DNA of 64,000 nt from Sagittula salina (GTDB taxonomy: Bacteria > Pseudomonadota > Alphaproteobacteria > Rhodobacterales > Rhodobacteraceae): NCBI RefSeq assembly GCF_017813235.1, contig NZ_JAGISH010000006.1:1-64000 (forward strand), given 5' to 3'. The position numbers and the translations under genes are program-made. Below the pieces are notes generated by a model that was given only the letters and a program-made list of their open reading frames with translations, had not been told where the DNA came from and ran no database searches. Positions 28,288-38,275 of this stretch are shown here, in pieces (within the stretch, counting starts at the first letter, position 1; every line of letters starts with the position of its first letter).

Positions 28288-28419
28288 CGGAGGCCATGCA
28301 AATTGGCGCAATTCCGGCATGACGCTGCGGGGGGCGCCCGCGACACAGGGGACTCGAATTTCTGGCGATATAGCCCCAAATCCTGAGTAATCGGTTTCCA
28401 CCCGGAGGACAGGCACCGC

Positions 28420-29019
28420 ATGACACCGCTCGAGATCAAGGGATTTCGCATCTACCCCGCAGCGCTGAACCGCGCCGCCCAGGACCGCATCATCGCGGAT
28501 GTTCGCGACGTTCTGCGGCAGGCGCCGTTGTTTCGCCCGCGCACCCGGCGGGGACCCATGTCGGTGCGCATGTCGGCAGCGGGGGAATATGGCTGGATCA
28601 GCGACACCAAGGGTTACCGCTACGAACCGAACCACCCTGACGGGCAACCCTGGCCGGCAATTCCCGGCTCAATCCGCGCGCTCTGGGACGACCTGGCCGA
28701 CAGCCCGCGCACACCGGAGTGCTGCCTGATCAACTGGTACGACGAAGGCGCCCGCATGGGGCTGCATCAGGATGCGGACGAACAGGATTACGACTGCCCT
28801 GTGCTGTCGGTCTCGCTCGGGGCGGAGGCGCTGTTCCGGATGGGCGGCACGGAGCGGCGCGACCCCACGGTATCACACTGGCTGCAATCGGGTGACGTGG
28901 TGCTGCTGACGGGGCCGTCGCGCCGCGCCTTTCATGGTGTGGACAGGCTGCGTCCCGGACCATCACCGCTGTTTCCGGAGGGCGGGCGGCTGAACCTGAC
29001 GCTGCGCGTCGTCACCTGA
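28420..29019 (+). CDS. alkB: AlkB-family Fe(II)/2-oxoglutarate dioxygenase
   Basis: 199 residues. Oxidative demethylation of alkylated DNA bases is the known role of the family. The iron ligands are visible as LHQDADEQ (His and Asp near residue 115) and FHGVDR (His near residue 172). The 2-oxoglutarate-binding arginines are in RLNLTLRVV at the C-terminus. It starts at an ATG after GGAGGACAGGCACCGC, divergent from dnaK. Confidence 0.92.
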   Translation: MTPLEIKGFRIYPAALNRAAQDRIIADVRDVLRQAPLFRPRTRRGPMSVRMSAAGEYGWISDTKGYRYEPNHPDGQPWPAIPGSIRALWDDLADSPRTPECCLINWYDEGARMGLHQDADEQDYDCPVLSVSLGAEALFRMGGTERRDPTVSHWLQSGDVVLLTGPSRRAFHGVDRLRPGPSPLFPEGGRLNLTLRVVT

Positions 29020-29121
29020 TCGCGCCGCCAGACGAAACCCTTGCGCACTCCGGGGCGTGGCATGGAGGGTGGGCCGCTGAGCCGGAGGCTCGGTCGGGGC
29101 GCCCGGAAGGCCCGTCCCCCG

Positions 29122-29952
29122 TCAGCGCCGCGCGCTCCACGAGGCGGAGGCGTGCTTGCGGGTGTAGAACTCCCCCATCAGCCCGACCATCAGCAGGACG
29201 ATGCTGACCACGAGCGGGTATTCCCAGCTGGAATTGCGCGGGTTGTAGTTGATGAAGGCGTGGCCGCGCGACTGGTCGATGGTGTGGAACAGCGGGTTCC
29301 AGTCGAACATCTTCAACATGTAGGGCGGCAGCGTGTTCGCCACGAACATCTTGCCGGACGCGATCATGTTCGCCCGCTGGAAAATCGTCGACGCGATGCT
29401 GACCGGCGTCGGCGCCCAGGGCTTGATCGCGAGGAAGACCATTCCGATCGACGCCCCCGCGAACCACGACAGCAACAGCATCTCGAGGCATCCGATCGGG
29501 TCGTAGATTTCCTGCATGACAAAGGGATTGAACGCGACGTCGTAGACGAAAAGCACCGCAACCAGCGACAGCACCTGGATATAGAGTGTCGACAACATGG
29601 CGCTGATGATGGCAATGGCCGTGTTCATCGGCGCGTGCTGCATCATCGGGCTGGCCGGTCCTTCGGACCCGGCCACCGCGCCCAGCGTCTTCGAGAACGT
29701 CATGTAGAGGAATATCCCCGTCATGATGTAGATCAGGAAATCGCCCCGCACCGCGTTGCGCCGCATCCCCATGATCTCGAACATGGCAAAGAAGGCCAGC
29801 ACGAAGATGATCGTCTGCAGCAGGTTCATGAGGATCGCCATAAACGCGTTCTCATGCGTCTTGCGCACCGCCCGGACGGAATTGTGGTAGATCAGTTCGG
29901 CGATCTGGATGGCCGATTGCAGCTTCGACTTCGGCCGCGCGGTCTGAAACAT
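29122..29952 (-). CDS. ABC-2 type polysaccharide export permease (KpsM-like)
   Basis: 276 residues counted from the ATG at 29952, which has GGAG seven bases upstream; an upstream extension to 30048 is open but lacks a site. Six membrane helices are apparent, and the start MFQTARPKSKLQSAIQ is typical of the sugar-export permeases of this group. Such permeases export capsule or O-antigen chains with an ATPase partner (KpsT-like); none is in this window. It is divergent from cysQ at the left end of the polysaccharide locus. Confidence 0.83.
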   Translation of the reverse strand: MFQTARPKSKLQSAIQIAELIYHNSVRAVRKTHENAFMAILMNLLQTIIFVLAFFAMFEIMGMRRNAVRGDFLIYIMTGIFLYMTFSKTLGAVAGSEGPASPMMQHAPMNTAIAIISAMLSTLYIQVLSLVAVLFVYDVAFNPFVMQEIYDPIGCLEMLLLSWFAGASIGMVFLAIKPWAPTPVSIASTIFQRANMIASGKMFVANTLPPYMLKMFDWNPLFHTIDQSRGHAFINYNPRNSSWEYPLVVSIVLLMVGLMGEFYTRKHASASWSARR

Positions 29953-30138
29953 GCCTGTGCTCCGCTCTGCGGTTTCTGCCGCCTTGCCCCTCGGTCCCGG
30001 CTTATGCCGGTTGTTCGTTAGCTTGCCGTTTACGCTCATCCGCAGCATAAGTCGCAGCAGGTTTCAAATCAACAAACCGTGCCACCCGCCCGCCCCGCCG
30101 GGTCCCGCGGTGCGGTGGTGGGGACACAGGAGTTTTCC

Positions 30139-30936
30139 ATGAACTATTCCGAACTCGTGACGCTGATGCGCCGTCTGGCCATCGAGGCCGGCGAAAAGAT
30201 CATGGAGATCTACGAGGGCCCCGACTTCGAGGTAAAGACGAAATCCGACGCCTCCCCCGTGACAGCCGCCGACGAGGCCGCTGACGCGCTGATTTCGGCG
30301 GGTCTGCGCGCCGCCTACCCCGATGTGCCGCTTGTGACGGAGGAGCAGGCCGCATCGCACGATGTGCAGGCCCGGACCTTCCTGATTGTCGACCCGCTGG
30401 ATGGCACGAAGGAATTCATCAACCGGCGCGGCGACTTTACCGTGAACATCGCGCTGGTCGAGGACGGCGTCCCCACCCGTGGCGTGGTCTACGCCCCTGC
30501 CCGCAAGCGCATGTTCTGGACCAACTCCGTCGGCCATTCGGTCGAGGAAGTCGGCACCTTCGACCCCGAAACCGTGGGGGACACAAAGGATATCCGCGTG
30601 GCCGACCCCGACAACGACGCGCTTATGATCGTGGCATCGAAATCGCACCGCGATCAGGCCACTGACGATTACATCAACCGCTACAAGGTGAAGGACATGC
30701 GCTCTGCCGGGTCCTCGCTGAAATTCTGCCTCGTGGCCACGGGGGAGGCCGACCTCTACCCCCGCCTCGGGCGCACGATGGAGTGGGACACCGCCGCAGG
30801 CCACGCCGTGCTGGCGGGCGCAGGCGGTCGCGTGTTGCGCTTCGACGACCACACGCCGCTGGCCTATGGCAAGGAAGGTTTCGCCAACCCTTTCTTCATC
30901 GCCTACGCTCCGGGCGTCGATCTGAAAAAGGACTGA
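30139..30936 (+). CDS. cysQ: 3'(2'),5'-bisphosphate nucleotidase CysQ
   Basis: 265 residues from the ATG at 30139, preceded by CAGGAG. Hydrolyses 3'-phosphoadenosine 5'-phosphate (PAP), the by-product of PAPS-dependent sulfation and reduction, to AMP. The inositol-monophosphatase-fold metal motifs are DPLDGTKEFINR near residue 85 and WDTAAGHA near residue 215. Its stop overlaps the next glycosyltransferase start (TGATG), so it is translated as part of the glycan locus that also has a sulfotransferase-like gene; PAP removal for sulfation is a sensible reading. Confidence 0.93.
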   Translation: MNYSELVTLMRRLAIEAGEKIMEIYEGPDFEVKTKSDASPVTAADEAADALISAGLRAAYPDVPLVTEEQAASHDVQARTFLIVDPLDGTKEFINRRGDFTVNIALVEDGVPTRGVVYAPARKRMFWTNSVGHSVEEVGTFDPETVGDTKDIRVADPDNDALMIVASKSHRDQATDDYINRYKVKDMRSAGSSLKFCLVATGEADLYPRLGRTMEWDTAAGHAVLAGAGGRVLRFDDHTPLAYGKEGFANPFFIAYAPGVDLKKD

Positions 30937-32183
30937 TGGCCCTCCCGGTCAGCGTAGTCGTGGTCAGTCGGCATCGGCCGGAGGCCCTGTCGCGCTGCCT
31001 GACCGGCCTCTCCCAACTTGATTACCCGGACGTGGAGCTGGTGGTCGTGGCCTGCCCGGCGGGCCTTGCCGCGCTCGCAGCGCGGGCCGACGCGCCGCAA
31101 GTGAAGGCGATCCCCTTCGACGAAGCCAATATCTCGACCGCACGCAACCTTGGCGTGGCGGCGGCGGCGGGCGCGGTGATCGCCTTCATAGACGACGACG
31201 CCGTGCCGGAACCGATGTGGTTGCGCCACCTCACGGCCCCTTTCGAAGACGAAGAGGTCGCCGCCGCCGGGGGCTTCGTGCTTGGCCGTAACGGCATCAG
31301 CTTTCAGTGGCGCGCACGCACGGTCGACCGCGCCGGACAGGCCGCGCCGCTCGCCGTCGACGACAGCCACGCAACCGTCCTGCCCCCGGTCCCCGACCGC
31401 GCGATCAGGACCGAAGGCACCAACATGGCCGTTCGCCGCGCCGTTCTGGCAGAGATGGGCGGCTTTGATCCGGCCTTCCGGTTCTTCCACGACGAAGCCG
31501 ATCTGAACATGCGCCTCGCTGCCGCCGGCCATGCCACTGCCATCGTGCCGCTTGCGCAGGTCCACCACGGCTTTGCCGCCTCCGCGCGCCGCGCCCGCGA
31601 CCGCAGCCCGCGCGATCTGACCGAAATCGCCGCCTCGCAACAGGTCTTTCTGCGAAAACATTGCCCGCCGGAGGCCCGCGCCGCAGCATGGGATACCTTC
31701 CGCGCGGAGCAGCACCTGCGCCTCCTGCGCTGGATGCAGCGCGGTCCTCTCGACCCGCTCGACCTGCGGCGCCTGATGGCGGGGTTCCAGCGTGGCCGTC
31801 GTGCGGGCGAAGATCGGCCCCTGCACACCCTGCCGCCAATTCACGCGCCAAACGAGGGCTTCCGCCCGTTTCCCACGCGCCCCGACGCTCCACGCCGCCT
31901 GTTCGCGGGGCGTCCGTGGCAGGCTCCGCGCCTGCGCGCCGAAGCTGAGAAAGCCGTCCGTCGCGGTGAAATCGTCACGTTGATTCTGCTTTCGCCCAGC
32001 GCGCTTTACCACCGGGTGCGCTTTGCCGGCGAAGGCTATTGGGAACAGACCGGCGGGCTCTTTGGACGCAGTCAAAGACAGGCGCCAATCTTCCAGCCAT
32101 GGCGTTTCACCTGCCGGATCGACGCCGAAGCGCGCCGCTTTGCCGCCCCGCGCGGTCAATTTTCCGTCACGTATCGGCGGTAA
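30936..32183 (+). CDS. Family-2 glycosyltransferase
   Basis: 415 residues. GT-A fold: VSVVVVSRHRPEALSRCL starts the domain, the DxD-like IDDDAVPEP lies near residue 84, and GGFDPAFRFFHDEADL is the acceptor/catalytic region of GT2 enzymes. An Arg-rich C-terminal extension of about 170 residues follows, not recognised. The start ATG overlaps the cysQ stop by one base, so coupling with PAP recycling is direct. Confidence 0.85.
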   Translation: MALPVSVVVVSRHRPEALSRCLTGLSQLDYPDVELVVVACPAGLAALAARADAPQVKAIPFDEANISTARNLGVAAAAGAVIAFIDDDAVPEPMWLRHLTAPFEDEEVAAAGGFVLGRNGISFQWRARTVDRAGQAAPLAVDDSHATVLPPVPDRAIRTEGTNMAVRRAVLAEMGGFDPAFRFFHDEADLNMRLAAAGHATAIVPLAQVHHGFAASARRARDRSPRDLTEIAASQQVFLRKHCPPEARAAAWDTFRAEQHLRLLRWMQRGPLDPLDLRRLMAGFQRGRRAGEDRPLHTLPPIHAPNEGFRPFPTRPDAPRRLFAGRPWQAPRLRAEAEKAVRRGEIVTLILLSPSALYHRVRFAGEGYWEQTGGLFGRSQRQAPIFQPWRFTCRIDAEARRFAAPRGQFSVTYRR

Positions 32184-32230
32184 GCTGTTTCTTTGAACAC
32201 GCGTGGAACCAAATGGCTGGCCTTTTCTGT

Positions 32231-32236
32231 TATACT
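32231..32236 (+). promoter_or_regulatory. Possible -10 element before galU
   Basis: TATACT stands 75 bases before the galU start in an A+T-richer gap of 127 bases after the glycosyltransferase gene. No clear -35 at the right distance, so this is only a hint of an internal promoter. Confidence 0.3.
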
Positions 32237-32310
32237 TGGCAAAGGTCATACGCCAAAGGCATAACGGGTGGTCCGTTGACCATGAGTAGTTGAGAAAGAG
32301 GAGCTAGCGG

Positions 32311-33207
32311 ATGCGCAAAAAGGTCACGAAGGCGATTTTCCCTGTCGCCGGCCTTGGAACCCGCTTCCTTCCGGCAACCAAGTCGGTGCCGAAGGAAATC
32401 ATGACATTGGTTGACCGGCCGTTGGTGCAATACGCCATCGACGAATGCCGCGCCGCCGGCATCAAGGAATTCATCTTCGTTACCTCGCGTGGCAAGGGCG
32501 CGCTGGAGGACTATTTCGACGTGGCCCCGGTTCTGGAGCAGGAGCTGCAGAAGAAGGGCAAGGACGAGCTGCTGGAGATCCTGAAATCTACCAATATGGA
32601 TTCGGGTGAAATCGCATACATCCGGCAGCACAAGGCGCTTGGCCTCGGGCACGCGATCTGGTGCGCGCGCCGTCTGGTGGGCAACGAACCCTTCGCCGTG
32701 GTGCTGCCCGATGACGTGATCGCCGCCGAAAAGCCCTGCCTGCAGCAAATGGTCGAAGCCTACGAGGAAACCGGCGGCAACATGGTCGCCGCCATGGAGG
32801 TGCCGCAGGACAAGACCAAGTCCTACGGCGTGCTCGACGTCGAAGAGGACATGGGCTCGCTGGTGAAGGTGAAGGGCATGGTCGAGAAACCCGACCCCGC
32901 CGATGCGCCCTCGAACCTCGCGGTGATCGGCCGCTACATCCTGTCGCCGCAGATCTTCGAGAACCTGAACCAGAAGAAGACCGGCGCGGGTGGCGAGATC
33001 CAGTTGACCGACGCCATTGCCGAGGAAATCGGCAAGGAAGAGAGCGGCGTTTACGGCTACCGCTTCCGCGGCCAGCGCTTTGACTGCGGGTCGAAGTCCG
33101 GCTTCCTTCAGGCAACCGTGGCCTTTGGCCTTGCCCGCGAAGAACTGCGCGACGACCTCGAAGGCTACCTGCAAGAGGTCATGGCCTCGCGCAAGGCCGC
33201 CGAGTAA
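32311..33207 (+). CDS. galU: UTP--glucose-1-phosphate uridylyltransferase GalU
   Basis: 298 residues. Makes UDP-glucose from glucose-1-phosphate. The nucleotide-binding start AGLGTRFLPATKSVPKEI (from residue 11) and VEKPDPADAPSNLAVIGRYI in the C-terminal half are diagnostic. GAGGAG lies before the start. It is followed 11 bases later by galE, forming a UDP-glucose/UDP-galactose supply module for the surrounding glycosyltransferases. Confidence 0.96.
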   Translation: MRKKVTKAIFPVAGLGTRFLPATKSVPKEIMTLVDRPLVQYAIDECRAAGIKEFIFVTSRGKGALEDYFDVAPVLEQELQKKGKDELLEILKSTNMDSGEIAYIRQHKALGLGHAIWCARRLVGNEPFAVVLPDDVIAAEKPCLQQMVEAYEETGGNMVAAMEVPQDKTKSYGVLDVEEDMGSLVKVKGMVEKPDPADAPSNLAVIGRYILSPQIFENLNQKKTGAGGEIQLTDAIAEEIGKEESGVYGYRFRGQRFDCGSKSGFLQATVAFGLAREELRDDLEGYLQEVMASRKAAE

Positions 33208-33218
33208 ACGGACCGGGA

Positions 33219-34202
33219 ATGGCGAACGTACTGGTAACGGGCGGGGCTGGCTATATCGGCAGCCACGCCTGCAAGGCGTTGAAGTTGGCGGGTTACACGC
33301 CCGTCACCTACGACAACCTCGTCACCGGCTGGCAGGACGCGGTACAGTTCGGTCCCTTCGAACAGGGCGATTTGCAAGACCGGGCCCGGCTGGACGAGGT
33401 GTTCCGCATCCACCAGCCCGTTGCGGTGATGCACTTCGCCGCCCTGAGCCAGGTGGGCGAGGCCATGGCGAAACCCGGCCTCTACTGGCGCAACAACGTC
33501 GCCGGATCGCTGACCCTGATCGAGGCCGCCGTGGCAGCAGGCTGCATGGACTTCGTTTTCTCGTCGACCTGCGCCACCTATGGCGAACATGACAATGTCG
33601 TGCTGGACGAAGAAACCCCGCAACAGCCGCTCAACGCCTATGGCGCGTCGAAGCTGGCAGTGGAAATGATCCTGCGCGATTTCGAGGCCGCTTACGGGCT
33701 GAAATCGGTGATCTTCCGGTATTTCAATGTGGCAGGCGCCGATCCGGAGGGCGCCGTGGGCGAACACCACCGCCCGGAAACGCACCTGATCCCGGTGATG
33801 CTCGAGGCGATCGACGGCCAGCGCGCTGCCCTTACGATCCACGGAACCGACTACGATACAGCCGACGGCACCTGCATCCGCGACTACGTGCACGTCTGCG
33901 ACCTCGTGGACGCGCATGTGCTGGGCCTGAAGTGGCTGGAGGCGGGACATGCCAGCCGGGTCTACAACCTCGGCACCGGAAAGGGGTTTTCCGTGCGTGA
34001 GGTCATCACCTCCGCTGGCAGCGTCACCAATGCCGAGGTCCCGCATTCGGAAGGTCCGCGCCGCGCCGGCGACGCGACCAAACTGGTCTCCGGATCTACG
34101 CGTGCGGCCGCCGAACTGGGCTGGGCTGCGCACCGCTCCACCATGCCGCAGATGATCGCTGACGCCTGGCGCTGGCACAAGAACGGCCACTATGACAAAT
34201 GA
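33219..34202 (+). CDS. galE: UDP-glucose 4-epimerase GalE
   Basis: 327 residues. Interconverts UDP-glucose and UDP-galactose with bound NAD. N-terminal Rossmann loop GGAGYIGSHACKAL, catalytic Ser/Thr region SSTCATYGE, and YGASKLAVEM with the Tyr-x-x-x-Lys pair are all present. Close behind galU in the same direction. Confidence 0.95.
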   Translation: MANVLVTGGAGYIGSHACKALKLAGYTPVTYDNLVTGWQDAVQFGPFEQGDLQDRARLDEVFRIHQPVAVMHFAALSQVGEAMAKPGLYWRNNVAGSLTLIEAAVAAGCMDFVFSSTCATYGEHDNVVLDEETPQQPLNAYGASKLAVEMILRDFEAAYGLKSVIFRYFNVAGADPEGAVGEHHRPETHLIPVMLEAIDGQRAALTIHGTDYDTADGTCIRDYVHVCDLVDAHVLGLKWLEAGHASRVYNLGTGKGFSVREVITSAGSVTNAEVPHSEGPRRAGDATKLVSGSTRAAAELGWAAHRSTMPQMIADAWRWHKNGHYDK

Positions 34203-34345
34203 CGGCCCGGCGGCCTTCCGGTGACCGCAGCGCCCCCAGGAGAAAACCCGGCCCCCGGCCCCGGTCTCTGTTGCCATGCATTGCGAAAGACACCGGAGCG
34301 CGTGAAGGGCTGGCCCCGTGCAGGGGCCGCCGCTAACTTGCCCGC

Positions 34346-35506
34346 ATGACCCGCCTGCTCGACCTCACCCGCCTCGTCAGCCGCGCCGGACGCCCGCTGA
34401 CCGGGGTGGATCGGGTTGAGTTCGCATGGCTCTATCACCTCCTGACCCTCGACACTCCGCTCTTCGGTCTCGTTCGGTCCTCCTTCGGATATCTATTGCT
34501 GGACCGCGCTGGCTGTGCCCTGTTGCGCGACCGTATCCGGCACGGCGGCTGGGGCCCGCCGGACGCGCTATCTCGACTGAAGCGCATTAACCCGATCCGC
34601 GCCGGTGCCGAAGCCGATCTGCGCCGCGTCGCGCTCGCCCGCGCGCTGCCGCCCGGCCTGCCCCGACTGCTGCGACGCCACCTGCCGCACGGCGTGCACT
34701 ACGTGAACCTCGGGCATACCAACTTCACACGTCGGGTGATCCGCGCGCTCGACACTCTGGGCGCGCGCAAGGCCGTTCTGATTCACGACACGATCCCGCT
34801 CGATCACCCGGAGTTCCAGCGCCCCGGCTCTGTGGACCACTTCGCCGCCTTCCTCGCCCGCGCGGGGCACCACGCAGACCTGCTGATCGCCAATTCGCAA
34901 CAGACCGCGCGCGACCTTGCCCGCCATCTGCCCGCCCCTCGCCCCGAAATCCTCGTCGCGCCGCTTGGCGTCGACCTCGCCACGCCCGGACCGGCGCCGG
35001 AGGGGCCCTGGGCGCGACCCTATTTCGTCACCCTGGGCACCATCGAGCCGCGCAAAAACCACGCCCTCCTTCTCGATATCTGGGAGGCGGGCATGGATGC
35101 CGACCTGCTGATCCTTGGCCATCGCGGATGGGAAAACCACGCCACCTTTGCCCGCCTCGACGCCCGCCCGCCCCGCGTGCACGAACGCGCAGGTCTGGAC
35201 GATGCCGCCGTGGCGGCTCTGATCGCGGGTTCGGCGGGCTTCCTCTTTCCCAGCTTCACAGAAGGCTACGGTCTGCCCCCGATGGAGGCCGCCGCCCTCG
35301 GAGTGCCGGTTTTATGCAACGATCTGGGGGTTTACCGCGAAACTTTGGGCGAGATACCGATCTTCGTGGATGCTTCGGCAACCCATCTGTGGCAAAACGC
35401 AATTCAAACGCTGGCAGACGATTGCCGGGCAGGACGGACACGACCAAGGGCCTTCTCGCCACCCACGTGGGACGCGCACTTCAAATCCGCCTTAACCCGC
35501 ATCTGA
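34346..35506 (+). CDS. Family-4 glycosyltransferase
   Basis: 386 residues, GT-B fold. Starts TRLLDLTRLVSRAGRPLTGVDR, a form common in capsule-type glycosyltransferases. VTLGTIEPRKNHALLL starts the nucleotide-sugar domain and SFTEGYGLPPMEAAALG carries the E-x7-E motif. No membrane segment. The ribosome site is weak. The 143-base gap before it is very G+C-rich and holds no gene. Confidence 0.87.
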   Translation: MTRLLDLTRLVSRAGRPLTGVDRVEFAWLYHLLTLDTPLFGLVRSSFGYLLLDRAGCALLRDRIRHGGWGPPDALSRLKRINPIRAGAEADLRRVALARALPPGLPRLLRRHLPHGVHYVNLGHTNFTRRVIRALDTLGARKAVLIHDTIPLDHPEFQRPGSVDHFAAFLARAGHHADLLIANSQQTARDLARHLPAPRPEILVAPLGVDLATPGPAPEGPWARPYFVTLGTIEPRKNHALLLDIWEAGMDADLLILGHRGWENHATFARLDARPPRVHERAGLDDAAVAALIAGSAGFLFPSFTEGYGLPPMEAAALGVPVLCNDLGVYRETLGEIPIFVDASATHLWQNAIQTLADDCRAGRTRPRAFSPPTWDAHFKSALTRI

Positions 35507-35557
35507 TAGCAGCGAAGGACTGGCCCGGGAGGAGACGGGCAAGGGGCAGATAACACT

Positions 35558-36568
35558 TTGGGCGCATGGCAGTCATACAGGCTCAGGCTACAACGGAGGC
35601 GCTGGCGCATTCGCGCCTTCCGCAAACGGCACGACCTGCGGCCCGTCGCCAATCGCACCGACCAGATCCGCAGCTCCGATTTGCTGCTGTTCTCGACCCA
35701 GCGAAACGAAGGCATCCGGCTGCCGTATTTCCTGCAGTACTACCGCGACATGGGCGTGAACCACTTCTTCTTTGTCGACAACGACAGCGACGACGGTTCG
35801 CTCGACTGGCTGGCGCGACAGTCTGACGTATCGGTCTGGACGACGCGCGCCAGTTACAAACGCTCGCGCTTTGGCATGGACTGGATGAACTGGCTGCTGA
35901 TGAAATATGGCCACGATCACTGGTGCCTGACCGTCGACCCCGATGAGTTGTTCCTCTACCCGTTCTCCGACACCCGCCCCCTGCGCGCGCTGACCGACTG
36001 GCTCGACGCCTCCTCGATCAAATCGTTTTCGGCCATGCTGCTGGACATGTACCCCAAGGGCCGCATCGACCAGCATCCCTACAGTGCCGGGCAGGATCCG
36101 CTGGAGGTCGCCAGCTGGTTCGACGCGGGCAATTACACGATCACGAAGAACCCGCTATTCGGCAATCTCTGGATACAGGGCGGACCGCGCGCCCGCATGT
36201 TCTTTGCCGAGACACCACGGCTGGCGCCGGCCCTGAACAAGATCCCGCTGGTACGCTGGGACCGCCGCTACGCCTATGTTTCCTCCACCCACAACCTGCT
36301 GCCGCGCGGGCTGAACCAGGTCTACGACGAGTGGGGAGGGGAGAAGGCATCGGGCGTCCTTCTGCATACGAAATTTCTCGCTTCCTTCACCACGAAGGCC
36401 GCAGAGGAACTGGACCGCCGCCAGCACTACGGCGCCAGCCGCGAATACATCGCCTACGCCGAAGGCGTAAGGGAGAACCCCGACCTCTGGTGCAAGTGGT
36501 CGGAGAAATACATCAACTGGCGCCAGCTCGAAATCCTCGGCCTCATGTCAAAAGGCAACTGGGCGTGA
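35558..36568 (+). CDS. GT2-like glycosyltransferase (Glyco_tranf_2_4 type)
   Basis: 336 residues. TQRNEGIRLPYFLQYYRDMG near residue 46, then FFFVDNDSDDGS and VDPDELFLYP near residue 125 match glycosyltransferases of the Glyco_tranf_2_4 group, with DxD-like acidic clusters. The start is a TTG at 35558 with AAGGGG nine bases upstream; an ATG eight bases later is in another frame. Its stop overlaps the next start (GTGA). Acceptor unknown. Confidence 0.8.
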   Translation: MGAWQSYRLRLQRRRWRIRAFRKRHDLRPVANRTDQIRSSDLLLFSTQRNEGIRLPYFLQYYRDMGVNHFFFVDNDSDDGSLDWLARQSDVSVWTTRASYKRSRFGMDWMNWLLMKYGHDHWCLTVDPDELFLYPFSDTRPLRALTDWLDASSIKSFSAMLLDMYPKGRIDQHPYSAGQDPLEVASWFDAGNYTITKNPLFGNLWIQGGPRARMFFAETPRLAPALNKIPLVRWDRRYAYVSSTHNLLPRGLNQVYDEWGGEKASGVLLHTKFLASFTTKAAEELDRRQHYGASREYIAYAEGVRENPDLWCKWSEKYINWRQLEILGLMSKGNWA

Positions 36569-38265
36569 GCGTCGGCATCATCATGCTTGTGCACACGGCC
36601 TTTGAACGTGCGGAACAGGTGGCGCTGCACTGGGCAAGGGGCGGCTGCCCGCTGGTCATTCACGTAGACAGCGCCGTGCCCCAGGCAAATTTCAACGATT
36701 TCCGCGAGCGGCTGAAGGCCGTGCCGGGTGTTCTGTTCTCCAGACGGTACCGCTGCGAGTGGGGCACATGGGGGTTGGTCGCGGCCTCGCAGGCGGCATC
36801 CGAACTGATGCTCAAGACGTTCGGAGACGTGCGCCACGTCTACCTCGCCTCCGGGTCCTGCCTGCCGTTGCGCCCGGTCGAAGAACTGACAGGCTATCTC
36901 GCGGAACGCCCGCGCACCGACTTCATCGAAAGCGCCACCACGGCGGACGTGCCGTGGACGGTGGGCGGCCTGGACCACGAACGTTTCACCCTGCGGTTCC
37001 CCTTTTCGTGGCGCAGGAACCGCTTGCTCTTTGATCGTTTCGTCGAAGTGCAGCGGCGCATCGGCTACAAGCGCCACATCCCCAAGGGCATCACGCCGCA
37101 CATGGGATCGCAATGGTGGTGCCTGACCCGGCAGACGCTTTCGGCCATCCTCGAAGACCCGGAACGGCCCGCCTACGACGCCTATTTCAAACAGGTCTGG
37201 ATTCCCGACGAATCCTACTTCCAGACATTGGCACGGCAATACGCCACGCAGATCGAAAGCCGCTCGCTCACGCTGTCCAAATTCGATTTCCAGGGCAAAC
37301 CGCACATCTTTTACGACGATCACCTGCAACTGCTGCGCCGGTCGGATTGCTTTGTCGCGCGCAAGATCTGGCCGCATGCGGACCGGCTGTATGACGCGTT
37401 CCTCACCGACCCGAACCGCGCGATGTCGCGGCAGGAACCCAACCCCGGCAAGATCGACCGCATCTTTGCCAAGGCAGTGGATCGCCGGACACGCGGCCGC
37501 CCCGGTCTATACATGCAGTCGCGCTTTCCCAACACAGGCTGGGAAAACGGCGTGACGGCGGAGAAATATTCAGTGTTTCAGGGCTTCACAGAACTCTTCG
37601 TCGATTTCGAAAGCTGGCTTTCGCGGGCGACGGGGGCGCAGGTGCAGGGCCATCTTTTCGCGCCGGAGCGGGCGGAATTCACCGGTGGGCAGCCCCTGAT
37701 CAACGGCGCGCTGTCCGACAATCCAAAGCTGCGCGATGCCAATCCCAAGGGTTTCCTGACCAACCTCATCTGGAACACGCGCGGCGAACGCCAATGCTTC
37801 CAGTACGGCCCGCGCGACAACCCCGATATCCTGCCGCACATATCCCGCGATCCCAATGCCCAGATCTCTGTGATCTCGGGCGCATGGGCGGTGCCGCTGT
37901 TCAAGTCCAACGCCAATTTCGCCGACATCCGGGCGCAGGCCGCGAAGCTTCAGAAGATCGAGAGCAGGATGCTCGACACCCTGCGATCCCCGGAAGTGAA
38001 GGCGCGCATCCGCATCTGGTCCATGGCGGAATTCATCGAAAGCCCGATGGAGCCGCTGCAGGTCATCATCGACGAGATCGGACAGACCGCGCAGCGCCGC
38101 CTTGCCGAAGCGCCACGGCTGGAAAACCTTGTGGGCTTTGGGCAATTCCTCCAGAACCTGAAGAACCAGGGCATGCACCCCTACCTGATGGGCGACTTCC
38201 CCGTCGACCCGGCGCCGCGCAACACCCGCGGCGGGGCGCGCAAGCCCTACCTCGTCAAGAAGTGA
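36565..38265 (+). CDS. Core-2/I-branching-type glycosyltransferase with extra C-terminal domain
   Basis: 566 residues starting at a GTG that overlaps the previous stop (GTGA), giving the N-terminus MSVGIIMLVHTAFERAEQ. Residues 1-290 resemble GT14 branching enzymes (beta-1,6-N-acetylglucosaminyltransferase or peptide O-xylosyltransferase type), with YLASGSCLPLRP, GSQWWCLTRQT and WIPDESYFQTL. The C-terminal 250 residues form a second domain, probably one of the DUF5927/DUF5928 kind, of unknown role. A second GT14-like protein lies at 60131; both are beside a sulfotransferase. Confidence 0.8.
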   Translation: MSVGIIMLVHTAFERAEQVALHWARGGCPLVIHVDSAVPQANFNDFRERLKAVPGVLFSRRYRCEWGTWGLVAASQAASELMLKTFGDVRHVYLASGSCLPLRPVEELTGYLAERPRTDFIESATTADVPWTVGGLDHERFTLRFPFSWRRNRLLFDRFVEVQRRIGYKRHIPKGITPHMGSQWWCLTRQTLSAILEDPERPAYDAYFKQVWIPDESYFQTLARQYATQIESRSLTLSKFDFQGKPHIFYDDHLQLLRRSDCFVARKIWPHADRLYDAFLTDPNRAMSRQEPNPGKIDRIFAKAVDRRTRGRPGLYMQSRFPNTGWENGVTAEKYSVFQGFTELFVDFESWLSRATGAQVQGHLFAPERAEFTGGQPLINGALSDNPKLRDANPKGFLTNLIWNTRGERQCFQYGPRDNPDILPHISRDPNAQISVISGAWAVPLFKSNANFADIRAQAAKLQKIESRMLDTLRSPEVKARIRIWSMAEFIESPMEPLQVIIDEIGQTAQRRLAEAPRLENLVGFGQFLQNLKNQGMHPYLMGDFPVDPAPRNTRGGARKPYLVKK

Positions 38266-38275
38266 CCAAGGACAG

